Shown piece by piece: positions 48,376 through 64,000 of a stretch of DNA of 64,000 bases; position 1 is the stretch's first letter; every line of letters begins with the position of its first letter. Source of the DNA: Aphelenchoides besseyi. Its lineage: Eukaryota; Nematoda; Chromadorea; Rhabditida; Aphelenchoididae. A model generated the notes under the pieces. It made no database searches. It saw only the letters and a program-made list of their open reading frames with translations, and was not told the DNA's origin. The stretch spans positions 16,926,001 through 16,990,000 of the forward strand of contig JAMPIQ010000002.1 of NCBI GenBank assembly GCA_024699855.1, in the 5' to 3' direction. Made by a program: the position numbers and the translations under genes.

Positions 48376-50290
48376 AAACTTGGACTCTTTTGTTTGTATT
48401 ACACAAAGTTCACACACGCATACGTCAAACTCGAATACGAAGAAAATGAAGGTCAATTGCAGTGGTCGAGATGTCAATTTCATGTTTTTTTTATGCTTCA
48501 CAACACCAAATTATTGAACATGACTTCATACACTGAAAGCATTCCCTTACATTAAGTTTTCTTGTGCAATGAAATTTTGATTGATTCGAATTGGAACCGA
48601 GATCAAAGTCCACATTGTGGCCCATTGAGTTTCAAAAGCTCGTGACTCTTTTGAACCGGCAGTTTGGTTCGTTGGTCGCTTAAAATTTTCTCGATTTTTC
48701 GAGCCTTTCAATTTTATTTGAAAGTCCGAAAAGATTTCGTAAAAGAGTTCACGTTTGTTCTACTTTCATTAATAACCATCTTTCAATCCAAAGATTATAG
48801 TTCCAACACTCAAATCATCGTAACTACAATCCACTGCTGTAAATCCGATGTCTTTCTTTCGGTTTGTTTGACCAAATGGAAAGCCTATGGATGCTACGTT
48901 GTGTAACATGGCCACCAATTCTTTTTTATTGTTGTAGGAAAAAAATTCTCTTTGGACAGCAAACGCTTCTTTTCGTATTCGGTCCCTATGACCAACCGTC
49001 GGATGCGAGTTCGTTGGCTGAGAAAACGCGAAGGTTCGAGCAATCCAGAAATTCTTTTCATTCCAACCTCCTCACAAGCGTTCTGGTCAAACAGCCACAG
49101 AATCGTAAAGTTTATTTTACTTGCTGCTGATTTGGCGTTTACTTGTGTGTGTTCAACTTTACGTTGTATTGATAGTTTGCTCCGGGTGTTAGTCGATTGT
49201 TTTAGTCCTATGGGCAAATAGCCGAAAGCGAAGTGGAAGTTTTTGTTTCGAAAGGTCGAACAAAAAAGCTGTTTGAGTGCAAAGTAAAAGACACCTATTG
49301 GCGTGAGTTGCTCTCATCAGTCGGCGTTGACTTTTGGTTTTTTGAGTAATGAAACCAATTTGATAAGAAGTTTTCCTGGAAGCTTTTACGTAAAGTGAAG
49401 GTCGTTAAGATTTGTTTGTGAGTTGCAGCGTCAGATCCTATGTAATGCACATGTTCTGCTCTTGGTTTACACTCAATCGACTGCAAACTCGTGCACTGCA
49501 AATTAATGAATTTGAGTTTTTACACTTCGTTAGTTCCCATTTGTGCAAAGGTTGTGACTATTTCTCTCAAGGGCAACTTTTATTGTCATTCTTATCGAAT
49601 TGCTTTTTAGACGAAATTGGGGATCATAAGATGGGAATCGTTATCACAATTTGAGACCAAGAATAGGAAATGTGGCCGATAATATCGAAACGTTTCTTAA
49701 ATGCATTAGCCAAAAATGTCCATCTTGTCAGCTGTTTTGTCGAAACAACGTACACAGATTCACGAACCGATTTCGTTGAGTTTGCGCTTTTTCAACGCAT
49801 TGCGTTTCCATATCATGTCGTTGAAAAAGCGTTCTTTCTCGCGGTCGACTAGCAACTCAACGCGCGAAAGGCGGTCGAGTTTTCCAAGCGACTGGGCGGA
49901 CTTTGTGGAGACATCATTTCAGACGTGTCGGTCACAATGCGGTCGGTCAGAAATATAAAAGACCGTTGAGTTGATGTCAGTTTTCGGCTCCCACTTCGTG
50001 TACTTTGATTTCAAGTTGTGTCAAAAACAGGAGACTTTGTGTGCGTGTTTTCGAGGTTCAATTTCGATAATCAAAGCCTTCGCTTTCAGTTAAAACCAGC
50101 CTCCGGGCTTCAAAACCCGAAAAGTGCGGAGCGTGAACGTTTTGTACGCGCCATTGACCAACATCTGTCGATCCTTGAATCCGCCTTTTACACTATCGTT
50201 GAGTACACGAAACTAATCCGTACTAACTCGACTGACTTTTAATCTTGGGACCCGTTTTGTCTTCGAATTTTCGACCAATTGATCAGCAGA
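48376..50290. other. Long spacer with possible core promoter of GDE1
   Basis: No gene recognised in about 1.9 kb. TATAAAA at 49954-49960 lies 330 bp before the GDE1 start and is followed by TCAGTTTTCG, a plausible initiator. A 74-codon frame at 50018-50242 may be leader sequence. Confidence 0.4.
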
Positions 50291-51500
50291 ATGGAGTTCT
50301 TTTCAGCTCTTTTACTCGTCTTCCTCAAATGGCCGATTCTTTTGCCGATCATGATCGTGAGTATGTACTACCTGTTGCGGAATCGACGATTTACTCAAGA
50401 AACCGTAAGTTCGAAAATTCCTGGATGAACCGTAGAAACTGAGTGTTTAGGCCGATCGTTTCTTCTCTCAATTCAAAATCGGTGGTCATCGTGGTTCACC
50501 TCAAGTACAACCGGAAAACACGATCGCCTCAATGGAGCAAGCGAAACGCGAAGGTGCCGATTTGATTGAATTTGATGTTTCGTTAACGAAAGATGGAATC
50601 GCGGTCATTTTGCACGATGATACTTTGGATCGAACTACCAACATGACCGGAGCAGTTCGAGACTTTTTGTTTAAAGATCTAAGTTCCTGCAATTGCGCAG
50701 CCAAATTCAAACCGATTGCCTTGGAAGTGTAAGTTAAAGTACGGATTGATTTCGACTAATCAATTTGTCTTCAGGAACAACAACATTCACGAGCCGGCTA
50801 TTGCTGCACCCACCAACAACGAGCCAGTAATCTTGCCGATGCCAACACTCGAAGAGTTGGTTCAATGGGCAAAGAAACACGAAATGCGAATGTTGTTCGA
50901 TGTTAAGGACGCGGATAAATCTGTTAGTTCTTAACTCGTAAGAATCAGATTTATTTTCGCCGTTTAGCTCGTTCTTACATTGGAACATCTATTCGAAAAG
51001 TATGACATCTACGAGCGTGGAATCGTTTGTTCGTTCTTTCCAACAGTTGTATATTGGCTCAAACGTCATCAACCGAAGATCTTAACCGGATTGACGTGGC
51101 GTCGTTGGTTCTTTTCGTATGCAGATTTGGATGCCACTGTTCCACGTTTCAAAGGTGCACGTCTTCTTTTGGCAACTGCAATTGATGTCTTGTACCATTT
51201 GAGTGTTCAATCGTGGCTTCCATCTTTTTTGGCTGTTGATATGATACTTACGGAACGTCGCGATATTTCGTCGTACGTTTTTAGTTTCTAATAACTTTGA
51301 TCGTTTTGTTTTTAGAACCTTCGTCAAACAACAAGAAGCAGCGAAACGTCGTGTTTGTGCTTGGACCGTAAACGATTTGGTAGGCAGATAATCGATGATT
51401 TTAATAATGTTCGTGTTTTCAGCGTGAATTGCAATGGATGCGAAACGTCCTGAATATTCCGGTTCTTACTGATATTCCAGCATTGGTCAGTAAAATTTGA
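50291..51500 (+). CDS. GDE1: Glycerophosphodiester phosphodiesterase 1 (GDE1-like), 328 residues
   Basis: Six exons: 50291-50404, 50451-50728, 50775-50922, 50968-51272, 51316-51379, 51423-51500. One N-terminal membrane anchor ([13 protein letters not shown]). The GDPD core begins [18 protein letters not shown] with the catalytic HRG and E-N motif, then [20 protein letters not shown] (metal-binding E, D and H), [18 protein letters not shown] and near the end CAWTVND. GDE1 enzymes cleave glycerophosphodiesters, including N-acyl glycerophospho-ethanolamines, to release N-acylethanolamines; that is the step before FAAH in the same pathway. Length matches human GDE1 (331). Confidence 0.93.
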
Positions 51501-52498
51501 TGTTACAAAACAACGTCGCAAATTCTCTAAGACCAACGATGATGAGCGCATTAGATTCCTTATCTTTACGTACATTTAAGTTACTACACAATCGATTCTA
51601 TTCGATGAAATTGTTCGTTTTTGTTGAGCAATTTGTGCAATTCTCTCAATTTGTTTCTAATTAGTCGCAATCCTTAGACCTCACCCAATGTTCAGGTTAC
51701 CATTTTCTAACCCTCTTCATCTTAGAGTTGTTAACGAGAATGCAAATATACGTGTCCAGTTCTTTTTCTCCAGTTCACCGGTAGTTATTGCGCTCTTTAA
51801 GTTTGTCCGAATCAGTGATATTAACGCGTTATTGTCGTTATTAGAGAAAATAAACTCATGAGTTTGATTGATAAAAAAGAAGTCGATTTGAACATAGCAA
51901 CCAATAGATTGTAACCGATTGCAAGATTGAACCGAGAAGCAACATCAATTGAATAAAAGATGGTCGTTAAAATGTGGTTATCGGAGTCTTCGAATGTCTT
52001 TGTAATCAATCAACAATAACTCCTCAGTTGAATATCGAGCACAAACGAAATGTAAAGCAAGTCAACGGCCTGTCAAAATTGTGTCAACAGTCAGAAGATC
52101 GCTATAAACTTGAAGCCGACTCTTAGCGCGATGAGTCTGCTCGGTTGGCATCCTTTTTGTCATCATTTCTAGTTGACACCGAGATCGCCAGTCATTCGGT
52201 TGGTTAAGTTAGTGGAAGCGGTCGGCGCTGATCCCACTTTCTTGCTTGGGAATTGGGGGCTTTCGACTGCGAATGTGAGACAAATCCGGCCTTCACTTCG
52301 TTCAACACCTGGATTCATACGTTCTCAAAAATTCGGGTCCTTACGTGTGATTTGTTGGTCATTACATGCTTTTCTGATGAGTTTCTCAGTTGAAACACAT
52401 CGTCGACCGTTTTCTCTATTGCGCGTTGCTTAACTGCAAATTTACGTTTCATTTTCCAGAAACTTCCACGTCACAACAGTTCTGATCGATTTCGGACA
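51501..52498. other. Spacer and 5' region of CDC48
   Basis: A CTTCCAG-type acceptor (about 52452-52459) precedes the CDC48 leader, suggesting a 5' intron or trans-splice site. No other gene is recognised; an 86-codon frame at 52173-52433 is in the leader region. Confidence 0.45.
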
Positions 52499-55509
<3,011 letters not shown>

Positions 55510-55704
55510 ATCCAGTGCTCGACACATGTAAACGGCGTATCTCACTGTTTTAACCGCTTGTAAATGTACGCCTTTTTTGTGAATTAAGTTATAAAATAAA
55601 CTAAATATTTCGTGACTGTTAAATTTGATTGTGTTTGGAGAAAATCTGAATTGCAAGAAATTTTGTTTATCAACAAAATTAAACAATAAACAAAATTTAC
55701 AAGC
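55510..55704. terminator. Tail-to-tail 3' ends of CDC48 and INTS1
   Basis: Only 195 bp separate the two stop codons. AATAAA at about 55595 serves CDC48; a minus-strand AATAAA is not obvious, and a TTTATT near 55680 could serve INTS1. Confidence 0.5.
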
Positions 55705-58700
55705 TCAGTAAACAGAAGAAGTGCATTGGAAGCTTTTGTACAGCATTTCGTGCAGCTTCTGAAATCCTTGGCAAACGTTCTCGAACGCGGAGTTCCATTG
55801 AATGAAAAGAGCTGAGTTTCGATTGAAGAGCTCTTGTGCTTCTTTTGGTTTGCAGTACCAGTAGGTCTGAATGAGTTCGGCCAACTTTTCGGTCACTAGC
55901 TGCCAGTGACGTGAATTCGCGTTGTAGGACTGAAAACAAGAAGGTCATTAAATTGAAATCTAACTGACAACTTGCAGCATTCAAGAATATCTCGACGAAG
56001 TCGTCGAACGCTCCGGGCAACTCGAAGATGTGCGGCATCGCCATTCTGACCATGTGGAATGTCGATATGATTGCCGAGTCGGCTTCAAGTTCGCGTGCTC
56101 GTTGTCGAGTCAACGACAACACTTGACGAATGTGATTCGTCACAATCGGCAGTTGACTGAAACCGAAGAGCGATTACCAACAAAACGAAATGGAAACTTA
56201 CGTTGCGAAAGTTGACGGATGAGTTCGAACGAACTCTTGTAACTGACTTCTAACCATGTCAAAAACCGGACGAGAATCGTTTTGTTTTGGCGACAAGTTA
56301 ACGAGCTCGTAAAAGTCGTTGATTGTCCATTGCATTTTCTGCTCCAATTCGTCTCGACGATAGCAATCCACCAAAATCGACAGTTTACTTTTTTGTCTTA
56401 ACGTGGATTCTAAAACTCAAAAGTCTTTAATGAATCGGAAATGAGAGACTTACCCGGAAACATGCTGTCCACACTCTTCAAAATTGAGACCCACGTCTCA
56501 TATTGACTGTACATGAGATCGTTCGGTTGTCGGGCAATCTCGGAGAGCTGCGAATGAATTCGATCGAAAATCGGCGATAAGATTCGTTTGGCCGTCGTTC
56601 CATCATTTGAAATACACGATTTGAGTAAACAGTTGTATTGATTCAAGAGCGTTGATTGTGCTATTTGATCGTCTCCTTTTTGTCGCAGACAAATTTGAAG
56701 ATGATGAAGAAGAACAAGCCAAGGAGCGGCCGATGAGCGCAAGTATTTGGAGCCCGGAAGTCCGATAATGTTTTCAACGAACTCCACCACTTGTTGGGAC
56801 AAAATTCTAAACGCTTACGAGTAAAATCAAAAACATTTCTTCTTACCGCTCATCGAATTCACGCAGCAGGATCTGAAGAGTTCCGTGAATGACCAAAGCA
56901 TTCTTGTTAGTCGTGATTTGAGCCACGAGACAACGAATTGAAGTAGATTGAGTCGAAAAAAGCGATCGAATTTGCTCTTCAACATTCGATTGATTGAAAT
57001 CGACAACTTCGGGACGCAAAAGCGAATGACGTTGAAGAAGACGATTGATTTCCAATTTGCTCTATATTTCCATTTGAATGTTAATCGAAGATATTAACTC
57101 ACTTCTGAAGTGCCAATTTGATCCAATTCGGTCAGTTGTTGAACTATTTGATCGGCATTCAGTTCAGCTATCTCATCGACATCAACCATTTCAACACCTT
57201 TCGCCTCCTCGAGTTTTTGTTTTCGTACAAACTGTTCAATTGATCGTCCATCCAAATGAGCATTCTGATCCACTGGTTTAGTCGGTTCGTTCAAATTCGA
57301 TTTGTAGACACTCGATGGTCCAACAATCTCCAAAAAGTAAGGCTTTTCGTCTACTTCCATTTTCATTTCCGAGTTTTGATTTCGATGTTTGAGTCGTCGC
57401 AGAAACTCGTCCGCTCCTTCGGCTCCACGAACTTTGTACGCTCGAACAAACGCCATCGCCGCATAGGCCTCGTCAGAGCATCCGACTGGTGAATTGTTTA
57501 GCAACTTCAACAGTTCGGAGCAACTGTACGGCGTCAAAGCGAATGATTGAATCCATTGGAGTGCTGTTTCGGGACTTGCACCATCCAAAGCGGCCTGAAA
57601 ACAATCATTCAGTAAAAGAAGATTTTTGATGTGATTTCACTTACCCGTACAATCTGTTCGTCTTTGGATGATAACATTTTCATCTTCAAACTCTGCGACA
57701 AGACGTCAAGAACCGTCGATTCGCGTCCATTTGCCGTGAAGATTTTCACTTTTTGTTTCTCACTTGGAAACCAAATCATTCGCAAGAAGTTCCGGTTTTC
57801 GTACTCTTTGGTTTTCTCCTAAACATTATTGGTTACTTGTTTGAAGAGTCATTTTACCTGATCATCACCAAATGATTCGCAGAGCAATTCAACGATTGCC
57901 GCCACAATCTCACGATCCAATTCCACTTTCACGCGCTCCGGATACTCCAATTGCAACAACAAACGATCCTCGGCACTTGGAACCGTCAAGTCCTGATTTC
58001 GACCGCTGCGCACGAGTTTCTGCATGAAATCGGAGAAGAAACCGTTCAGACTTCGACGAATCGATTTATGTTCTTCGCTCGATGTGTTGGAACGTTCGAC
58101 CAGCGACGACAATCGTGGCGCTACTCGGTGCAAAGCATCGGAGCCAATGTTCTTGACAACAAAGTCCATGTAATACATCACACGTTGACTGTGCTTCTCC
58201 AACGCACAAGCTGAAGCCACGAGTAAACACAAGTCCTCGGCAATTTTTTTGAAATGTGCAGCGCGTTGCAACAAACGAACATCAAAATCGCCGACTGGTG
58301 TCGTTGGCTAAATAATCGAAAAAATACTTCTGCTGTCTTTCATTTGTTACCTGGAAGATTTGGTTCAATGCAACGGCAGCTGCATCACGTTCACCGGCAA
58401 ACGGCGCAGCTAACTTCCCGACCAGAAACTCGATAACAACTTTGCACTTCTCCAACGGTTTCGTTTCGTCTTTGACATACGATTCAATCGTTTTTTGAAT
58501 CTAAACGCTGATTATGAAGTCGTTTGATGTGTCAAACACTCACCAGAAATCGTAGATCTGCACTCAGCATTCTCGTGATTTGCATTCCGTGCATCAGCTC
58601 GTCGGTGGACATTCCGTTTTGTTGACAAGTGGCCAACAAGTACAATTGAGAGATGCAACTCAACGGTAAAACTTCGATTACTAAAGGGTTTGAAATGACG

Positions 58701-61537
58701 AAGGGAATGAGCGTTGGCATCACTCGATGAGCTCCTTGATCGGCTGCAACTTTCGCCAAAACATCGGGATTACGGAGACGACACAGCGTAACACCGATCT
58801 CAGATAGATCGTTTGCTTTTTCTAATCGCTCCAAAAGTTCTTTCGGTGGATGACGACAAGGTCCGCTAAAATTTTGGTTGTCATTTCAATCATTCAATTC
58901 GGCTTACCTTTGATTTAAAAGACAAATCGTTGAACTAGTCGATGGTCCTGATCCATTTTCTTCTCGAGCCTCTTCTTCATAACGTTCAAGTTTGTAGATC
59001 GCCGCCCATTCACGTTCTCGCTCTTCATCGTCACTACTTCGCAGTTGATCGGCAGTCAAGCCGTCCAAATGTGTCGGTGGAAAAGTAAAGTCTCTGAAGA
59101 AGAAGTTAATTAAGTAGTCAAAGCGAAAACAAACTTTGTGATTGCCATCGTGCAAAACATTCTCAGAATCGGAAGTTTAGAGTAGACCTTTTGCATTAAC
59201 ATCTCATTCATGCAACACCACGTGAATGTTTGTTCCCAACATCGCCAATAGCGAGAACGATCGGCTAATTGAGGTGGACACTCGTGCCTATAAGCAACAA
59301 GAATAAATTACGAAACCGAATGACAACTTACTTTTCTTCGTATTTCGACAAGTCGAAAAGTTTGTCAATAGTCTTTGACTCCTGAACACAAATTCCACGT
59401 TCCGCGTTCAACTCGACACCGCGAATGTTGATCGTGCGTTTTGTCAAGTTTTCGACAATCGTCAGAATCTCATTTGCCGTCAAGAACTTCTGATCCAAAC
59501 TCATCAGGTCGTTCAGTAGTGCTTCGGGAATCGAACATTCCGAAAGAATGCGAACCATGTTGTTGAAATCCGGTTCACTTGGCCACGATTCGAAAGCCGT
59601 GTAGTTGGAATATGTTCGCAGATACAGAATCGAGTAGAAGGCTTGATGATAGGCCGATGATTCCAACGAAAAGCTTTCCATAAGTTTGCGAAAGAAGTCG
59701 ACGGCCATTAACGTGGTTTGATGGAATTGCGATTGAAAACGATTCAACAACTCCGATTGTACTGTCGATAGAGAGCCCGAGTTACGACGCAGTTGAGCGG
59801 CTTCTCGGACGGCTGAGGTTATGCTCAGAAACGGTAACATTGCAATCAAATCGACGCCGCCACGAAAAACCGTCAACTGAAAACTTAAGAGTTGAAGTTA
59901 GGTAAATGAAAGCAACAACCTGTAGTTCCGTAGGCATCTTTGAATACGAGCGAATTGCTTGCATAAGATGACGAGCAAATATCGAAAAGTCCCAATCTCG
60001 CAAAGCGCGATGTAGTTCTCGAATCATCTGTCGAGCCGACTTTACACTCTCTGGTTTCTCGATTCGCTTGATTAAACGATAAGCAACTGCCTGAAATCTC
60101 AGTTGATTAGAACAAAGGTGTTGAAAAATTACTCACGTTAAAAAGTGCTGTCGGTTCGGAGGGATCGTAGAGAAATTGCAGGAAAGGAATGTTGTTCTGA
60201 GCTTTGATTGTGGAGCCGAAATCGTTTTCGATGATCAAATCAACGAAATCTGCCAAACTCTCGGGTGAGCTCGAAACAATCTCGCTGCAAGAAGAACAAT
60301 CAAACGTTTCTTGCAATTCAAACAAACCTGATGGCCGCTTGGAAAACATTCTGAATCTGTCGACTCTTTTGCGGTTTGATTCGTGACAAACAAGTTAAGA
60401 TTGTTGAATCAACCTTACTCTCTGTTTGATCACGAATATTGCAGGCCAGAAAGAGCAGCAGTTCCATGGCCCACTTTTGGTATTTTCCACTCAACAACCA
60501 TCCATCCAATTTGGTTGCAATTAGCGATCGAAATAATTCGTGTGAGCACAAGAAGCACAACGTTCGTAGAAGTGGCTTGACGGCTCCATTTTCCATCGAC
60601 TTTTGAACGTAGTCCATGGTCTTTTTGACAATCGAAGTCTGTTGTTCTGGTTGTAGTTGATATTTCTGTGCCTGAAAAAAAGAACTTAAATATCGAAATG
60701 AGTGATCGCTTACTTTCAGTGTCGACTCCAAGATCATTCCCTCCTTTTCGAGCAGATTCGACGTCATCGCTCGGCTCGGTAATCGTGTATCCCCGAACAA
60801 TGAAAAGGCCGCCAAAACCAACGGACTAGCTTCCGATTTGTCGACCCACAAACGAGGACCGAGCGAATCGTGAAGCACCGCGTAGAAAAAGGCGACGGGC
60901 CACGAATCCAACGAGTCCAAGAATTGAACTGCCGTCGGAACAATCGGCGTCTTCTGACTCGACTGATGGACTTCGGCTCGATTGATCAAGTTCATCAAAG
61001 CGGTGAAAACGGTCGAGTTCTAAACAGAAGAATGAAAAACGAAGTTGATCGGAAACAAACCTTCGTAAGTTCGGATTCTTGGGAGATGGTTGCAATCACT
61101 TTGTCCACGAGCTGATTGTCCATTTTGTCTTCGCACTTCAAAAGCGACTTGATAGCACCACAAACCAATTTCGGCATTTTCCCCGTCTCTCGATTTTGAC
61201 CAACCAAACGCACAAAATCTTTCGGCAGATAAGTGACATCTTTTAACGTTTCTTGCCATGTTGTGTCCAACTCCACGATCGACTGATTGGCGGCATTAGC
61301 CGTGGACGATGAAGTAGAGGCCGATGAGCCGACGGTTGTTGCTCCTTGTTTCGGAAACTCGAGTTTCTGTTTCTTCGTTCCTCCCGTTGGAATCGCCTAA
61401 ACGTCAATAAGAAAACAGTAAAGATTTCAACTAACCGCTGGCATCGTCCGTTTTATTCCACTTGTCATCGTCCCACGAATCGTCCCCGTACCAGAGATTG
61501 GCGCTTTTTTAACTGTGGTCTTTCGATTCGTCTGCAT
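55705..61537 (-). CDS. INTS1: Integrator complex subunit 1, 1686 residues
   Basis: Nineteen exons from 61537 to 55705; phases sum to 1687 codons. First exons: 61537-61436, 61396-61061, 61019-60714, 60671-60328, 60284-60137, 60090-59920, 59876-59332, 59287-59135, 59093-58908, 58865-58544. Diagnostic stretch: DSWPVAFFYAVLHDSLGPRL then WVD, matching the INTS1 signature around DSLGERIWVD in human. ALDGASPETALQW, YWRCWEQTFTWC and FTFPPTHL follow the human order. The protein is an alpha-solenoid scaffold of Integrator, which cleaves snRNA 3' ends and attenuates nascent transcripts. Human INTS1 has about 2190 residues; the C-terminal part is shorter here. One intron (55975-55930) is GC-AG. Confidence 0.9.
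55930..55975 (-). other. GC-AG intron in INTS1
   Basis: Donor GCT|GCAAGT and acceptor TTTTCAG|TCC. The alternative GTTGTC donor four bases later puts the last exon out of frame. Confidence 0.75.
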
Positions 61538-61680
61538 CTTTGATAGGGAATGTATACTACAAATTAACCAGTCAGTAAAAAGTGATTAGCCAGAGATGAA
61601 ATAGTGAGCGAAGAAGTCGATTATTGATTTACGATTTTCTTGTTGAATTGACTCATGAGAGATTGACGATTATTCAAATG

Positions 61681-62313
61681 ACCAGAAAGACTCGCGGCTT
61701 CGCCGCTCGCTTTCTTTACTTGTGTTTTGTGTGGGTTAAACTTGCGGCTTTGTCGCTTGCTTACTTGTAAACAATAACAAAAAATTCAACAATTAACTGG
61801 TGAAAGGCACTGAAATCAAGAAATCAGAAACTTGACATTACATCGATCGTATCCCTGCGAATAGCTGTTTTTGATACATGTATTAAATACCGTTGAAACG
61901 CTCATTAGTTGAGTTTTCTAAAGTGCTAATATACATATTAGAGAAACATCTTAACAACCAAAATATGTGAACCCGCATTTGGAGCAAAAATGTAGGAAAG
62001 ATTTCTACCAAAGTTAATAAGTCCATTGTAATTATTTTATATGCTGTCATATATTGCATGTCGATGAGTCCTACTGATGCGCACAACCCTATGTTCTTTC
62101 AAGGCAGTTGGCTGAAGTTTCGATATGGTTTGATCAGAAAAACCGATTTCAGTGTTAATTTCAATTCAAAAATTTACTCAGTAAAAGTTCGTATCTTGCG
62201 AAACAAATGTCAAATACGTACTCTTCATACTCCAATCTATAAGTTGGAACCCTTTGTTTTTGCTCAAACCTTCAAAAGCGTCACCCCATCACCATCATTG
62301 CCGATTAGTTAGG
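61681..62313 (+). repeat. Dispersed repeat family B, copy 2 (uninterrupted)
   Basis: Inverted copy of 27143-27983 without the 206-bp insertion. Begins with the tandem GCGGCTTCGCCGC hairpin region and ends near GCCGATTAGTTAG. Confidence 0.9.
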
Positions 62314-62910
62314 GGATTGGAAAACAAGTAACTGGACTTGAAGAATGATCGCAAAGGTTACCGACAATAAAAACAAGGTCGTAAGTCTTCCTATTGTCTT
62401 TTTTGATTAAAGCAACCATTTGAGCAACTTGACTGTGGATGCTGACTAGTTGGAACAAACTTAGTGACTTTCCTTAATTGAAAACAAACTCTTAAGCCGA
62501 AGGATTGGACAGTGAGATCAGAAAACGCTTCAAAATTCCGTTCTTTGATTACAAAAACTCAAATTGCATTCTTTTGTAACCACCTGCTCACCATAAGTCA
62601 AAATGATAATCGCATAGTTTTGCCAACGGATTGTTGACTTCTGCATTGAGTACTTTGAGTTCGATTGGTACTTTCATCTGATCATCTCTTTCTCTAAGAT
62701 CACCAAAACATGAGTTTTCAGAAGCACAGCTGACAGAAACTAATAAGTGATCTAGTTCTCGCACTTGAGAGTTCTAAACAAAATTCAAAAAAGAGTTCGA
62801 ATTGCGTCTTCCGAGATTCGCCGAAAAAACCGCTTAGTTCCCAACAGAAGAACCAACTAACAGGTAAGAAACACAGTTTACTGCAATAAAACGATAGAAA
62901 AAAACGAGCA
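62314..62910. other. No feature seen
   Basis: A+T-rich, short chance frames only. Confidence 0.4.
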
Positions 62911-63660
62911 TCAGTTTAAGTTAAACGTAATTGGACATTTTTGCTTGAGATTCTTAGGTAATTGGGTGATAATAAAGTTGTAGGCATCGGGTCGGAGGTC
63001 GAAGATGGGTTTCAGTTGAAGCCAAGCCAAATCAAAAGGTTTGTCCGGTTGACTAACATGCTTTTGTTAATCTTTAGTCTTAGTCTAAACTTACTTGGAC
63101 ACAAATCGGTGGATGTTATCCATTGGTGAAACGTCAGGCATTGTTTGCACTAACAGAGCTTTTTCTCCATCGCTATTAATTCAACCAACTTCTTTTAATC
63201 GAATGCCGGTGCTTTTCCACTATAACGTATTCAAATTCAACGACAAGATTTTATTTTCTTCTTGTTTGCGCATATTTTGAAGAAAGAGCGTTCTTACAAT
63301 GCAACACGTTAAACTGGATAATTCATTAATAAACGTCTGAAACCGATTATTGTGTTAAAAAACTGGAGTTACCAAATCAATACCTTTTGCAACATCACAG
63401 TTGATCGTTTGTTTTCGATCTAATTTCCCTTCTGAAATTACGAAATCGATCAGGTCGATCGGCATCGTTGTTGTTTGTATCGGCGTAAGTCAGTGCGCAG
63501 TGATGGCCATCAAGACACGCAAAGGCGCTCATTTCCAATGGGACGTAGAGCGTCGATACGGTGAGTTGGTTGTCAGCGTCCAATCGAACAACAAAATAGT
63601 CGAACCGATAAAGATCGTCGTACACAACTTTTAACGCTGGTCCTCTATCTAATTTCAACG
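62911..63660 (-). pseudogene. Kelch-like paralog with in-frame stops
   Basis: Exons on the minus strand: about 63658-63370, 63260-63095 (ending at a GTAAGT donor) and 63052-62911 (after GTTAG, reading PDKPFDLAWLQLKPIFDL to TGA). The middle exon parallels the gene at the left edge: KILSLNLNTL-WKSTGI here against FFALNLDTLEWKDTGI there, but with TAG replacing GAG and a TGA where the other has TAA. Last exons also correspond (PDKPFDL / KPDSLST). The copy looks recently inactivated. Function of the family is unknown. Confidence 0.5.
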
Positions 63661-63739
63661 TATGAGGTTGCGGATACTAAAAGCAAGAACGAATGCACTT
63701 ATAGGTTGATAGAAAAATTGTCTGTTCGACAATAAACAA

Positions 63740-64000
63740 CGATGTCAACCTTAAGATCTTAGCTCGAAGGTAATGTCCAAAATTCAAATTTCTATCGATT
63801 GTAACTCAAAAGTCAGTGACTGTAGAAGCATGTGATTAGCAGTACAAGAACAACCATTACTGAACTCTAAACCCTGTGAATATCAGCGGAGTCCAATCAG
63901 CCAACAAGCTAAAATACACAACACCGCCCATTCCCTTTTATGACATGTCCATCGCGCAAATCAATGTATCTCGGAGATGTTAGCAACAAGCATTGCCTAT
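63740..64000 (-). repeat. Dispersed repeat family A, inverted copy, runs off the window
   Basis: Complement matches 4400-4600 (ATTCACAGGGTTTAGAGTTC, then CTTCTA) and extends at the outer side like the piece at 13660-13795. Confidence 0.8.

Noticed and set aside
48894..49217. 107-codon minus-strand frame in the spacer before GDE1
   Set aside because: Low-complexity composition, no splice or family support, antiparallel to other open frames.

Overview
The window looks like nuclear DNA of a nematode. Its genes are cut by many short introns, mostly 40-60 bp, with GTAAGT-like donors and TTTCAG/TTTTAG acceptors. The secreted acid phosphatase carries a nematode-like RHGDRSP active site, and several start codons sit 0-5 bp after a strong acceptor AG, as expected of spliced-leader trans-splicing. 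The species cannot be named from the sequence.

Left two thirds (about 1-32,000): a gene-poor, repeat-rich region. It holds four Tc1/mariner-type elements that can be delimited by TA duplications: a Tc1/Tc3-like relic at 5.9-6.9 kb, a DDxD element abutting it at 6.9-8.3 kb, a DD37D (maT-like) element with 421-bp inverted repeats at 24.6-26.8 kb, and a DD34D mariner at 28.8-31.5 kb split by an RTE-type LINE. There is also a 415-bp internally deleted element. Retroelements include a second RTE-like LINE tail (12.1-13.3 kb) and a decayed retrotransposon with a restriction-like endonuclease of the R4/NeSL/R2 type (14.7-17.0 kb). Three dispersed unclassified repeat families are present. Between these lie small or broken genes: a kelch-like family with copies at both window edges, an unrecognised helical protein (21.1-22.1 kb), and a chymotrypsin-fold protein retaining Asp and Ser but apparently lacking the His (22.8-24.05 kb), with a truncated relative at 28.0-28.35 kb.

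Right third (about 32,400-61,540): a compact block of conserved genes. From left: histidine acid phosphatase (-), PSP-domain protein resembling ZCCHC8 (-), PIGV (+), glucose-6-phosphate isomerase (+), UBE2G2 (+), a poorly resolved PIP-box and zinc-finger protein (-), FAAH2-like amidase (-), GDE1 (+), CDC48/p97 (+) and INTS1 (-). Exons were assembled by hand; lengths sum to whole codons for the phosphatase, PSP gene, PIGV, GPI, UBE2G2, GDE1, CDC48 and INTS1.

Functional themes: GPI-anchor mannosylation (PIGV) and ER-associated degradation (UBE2G2 and CDC48); nuclear RNA processing (INTS1, PSP protein); lipid signalling (FAAH2, GDE1); glycolysis (GPI). Layout suggests a divergent promoter (PSP/PIGV, 264 bp apart), possible operons (GPI-UBE2G2, 203 bp; FAAH2 and PIP-box gene, 258 bp) and a tail-to-tail pair (CDC48/INTS1, 195 bp).
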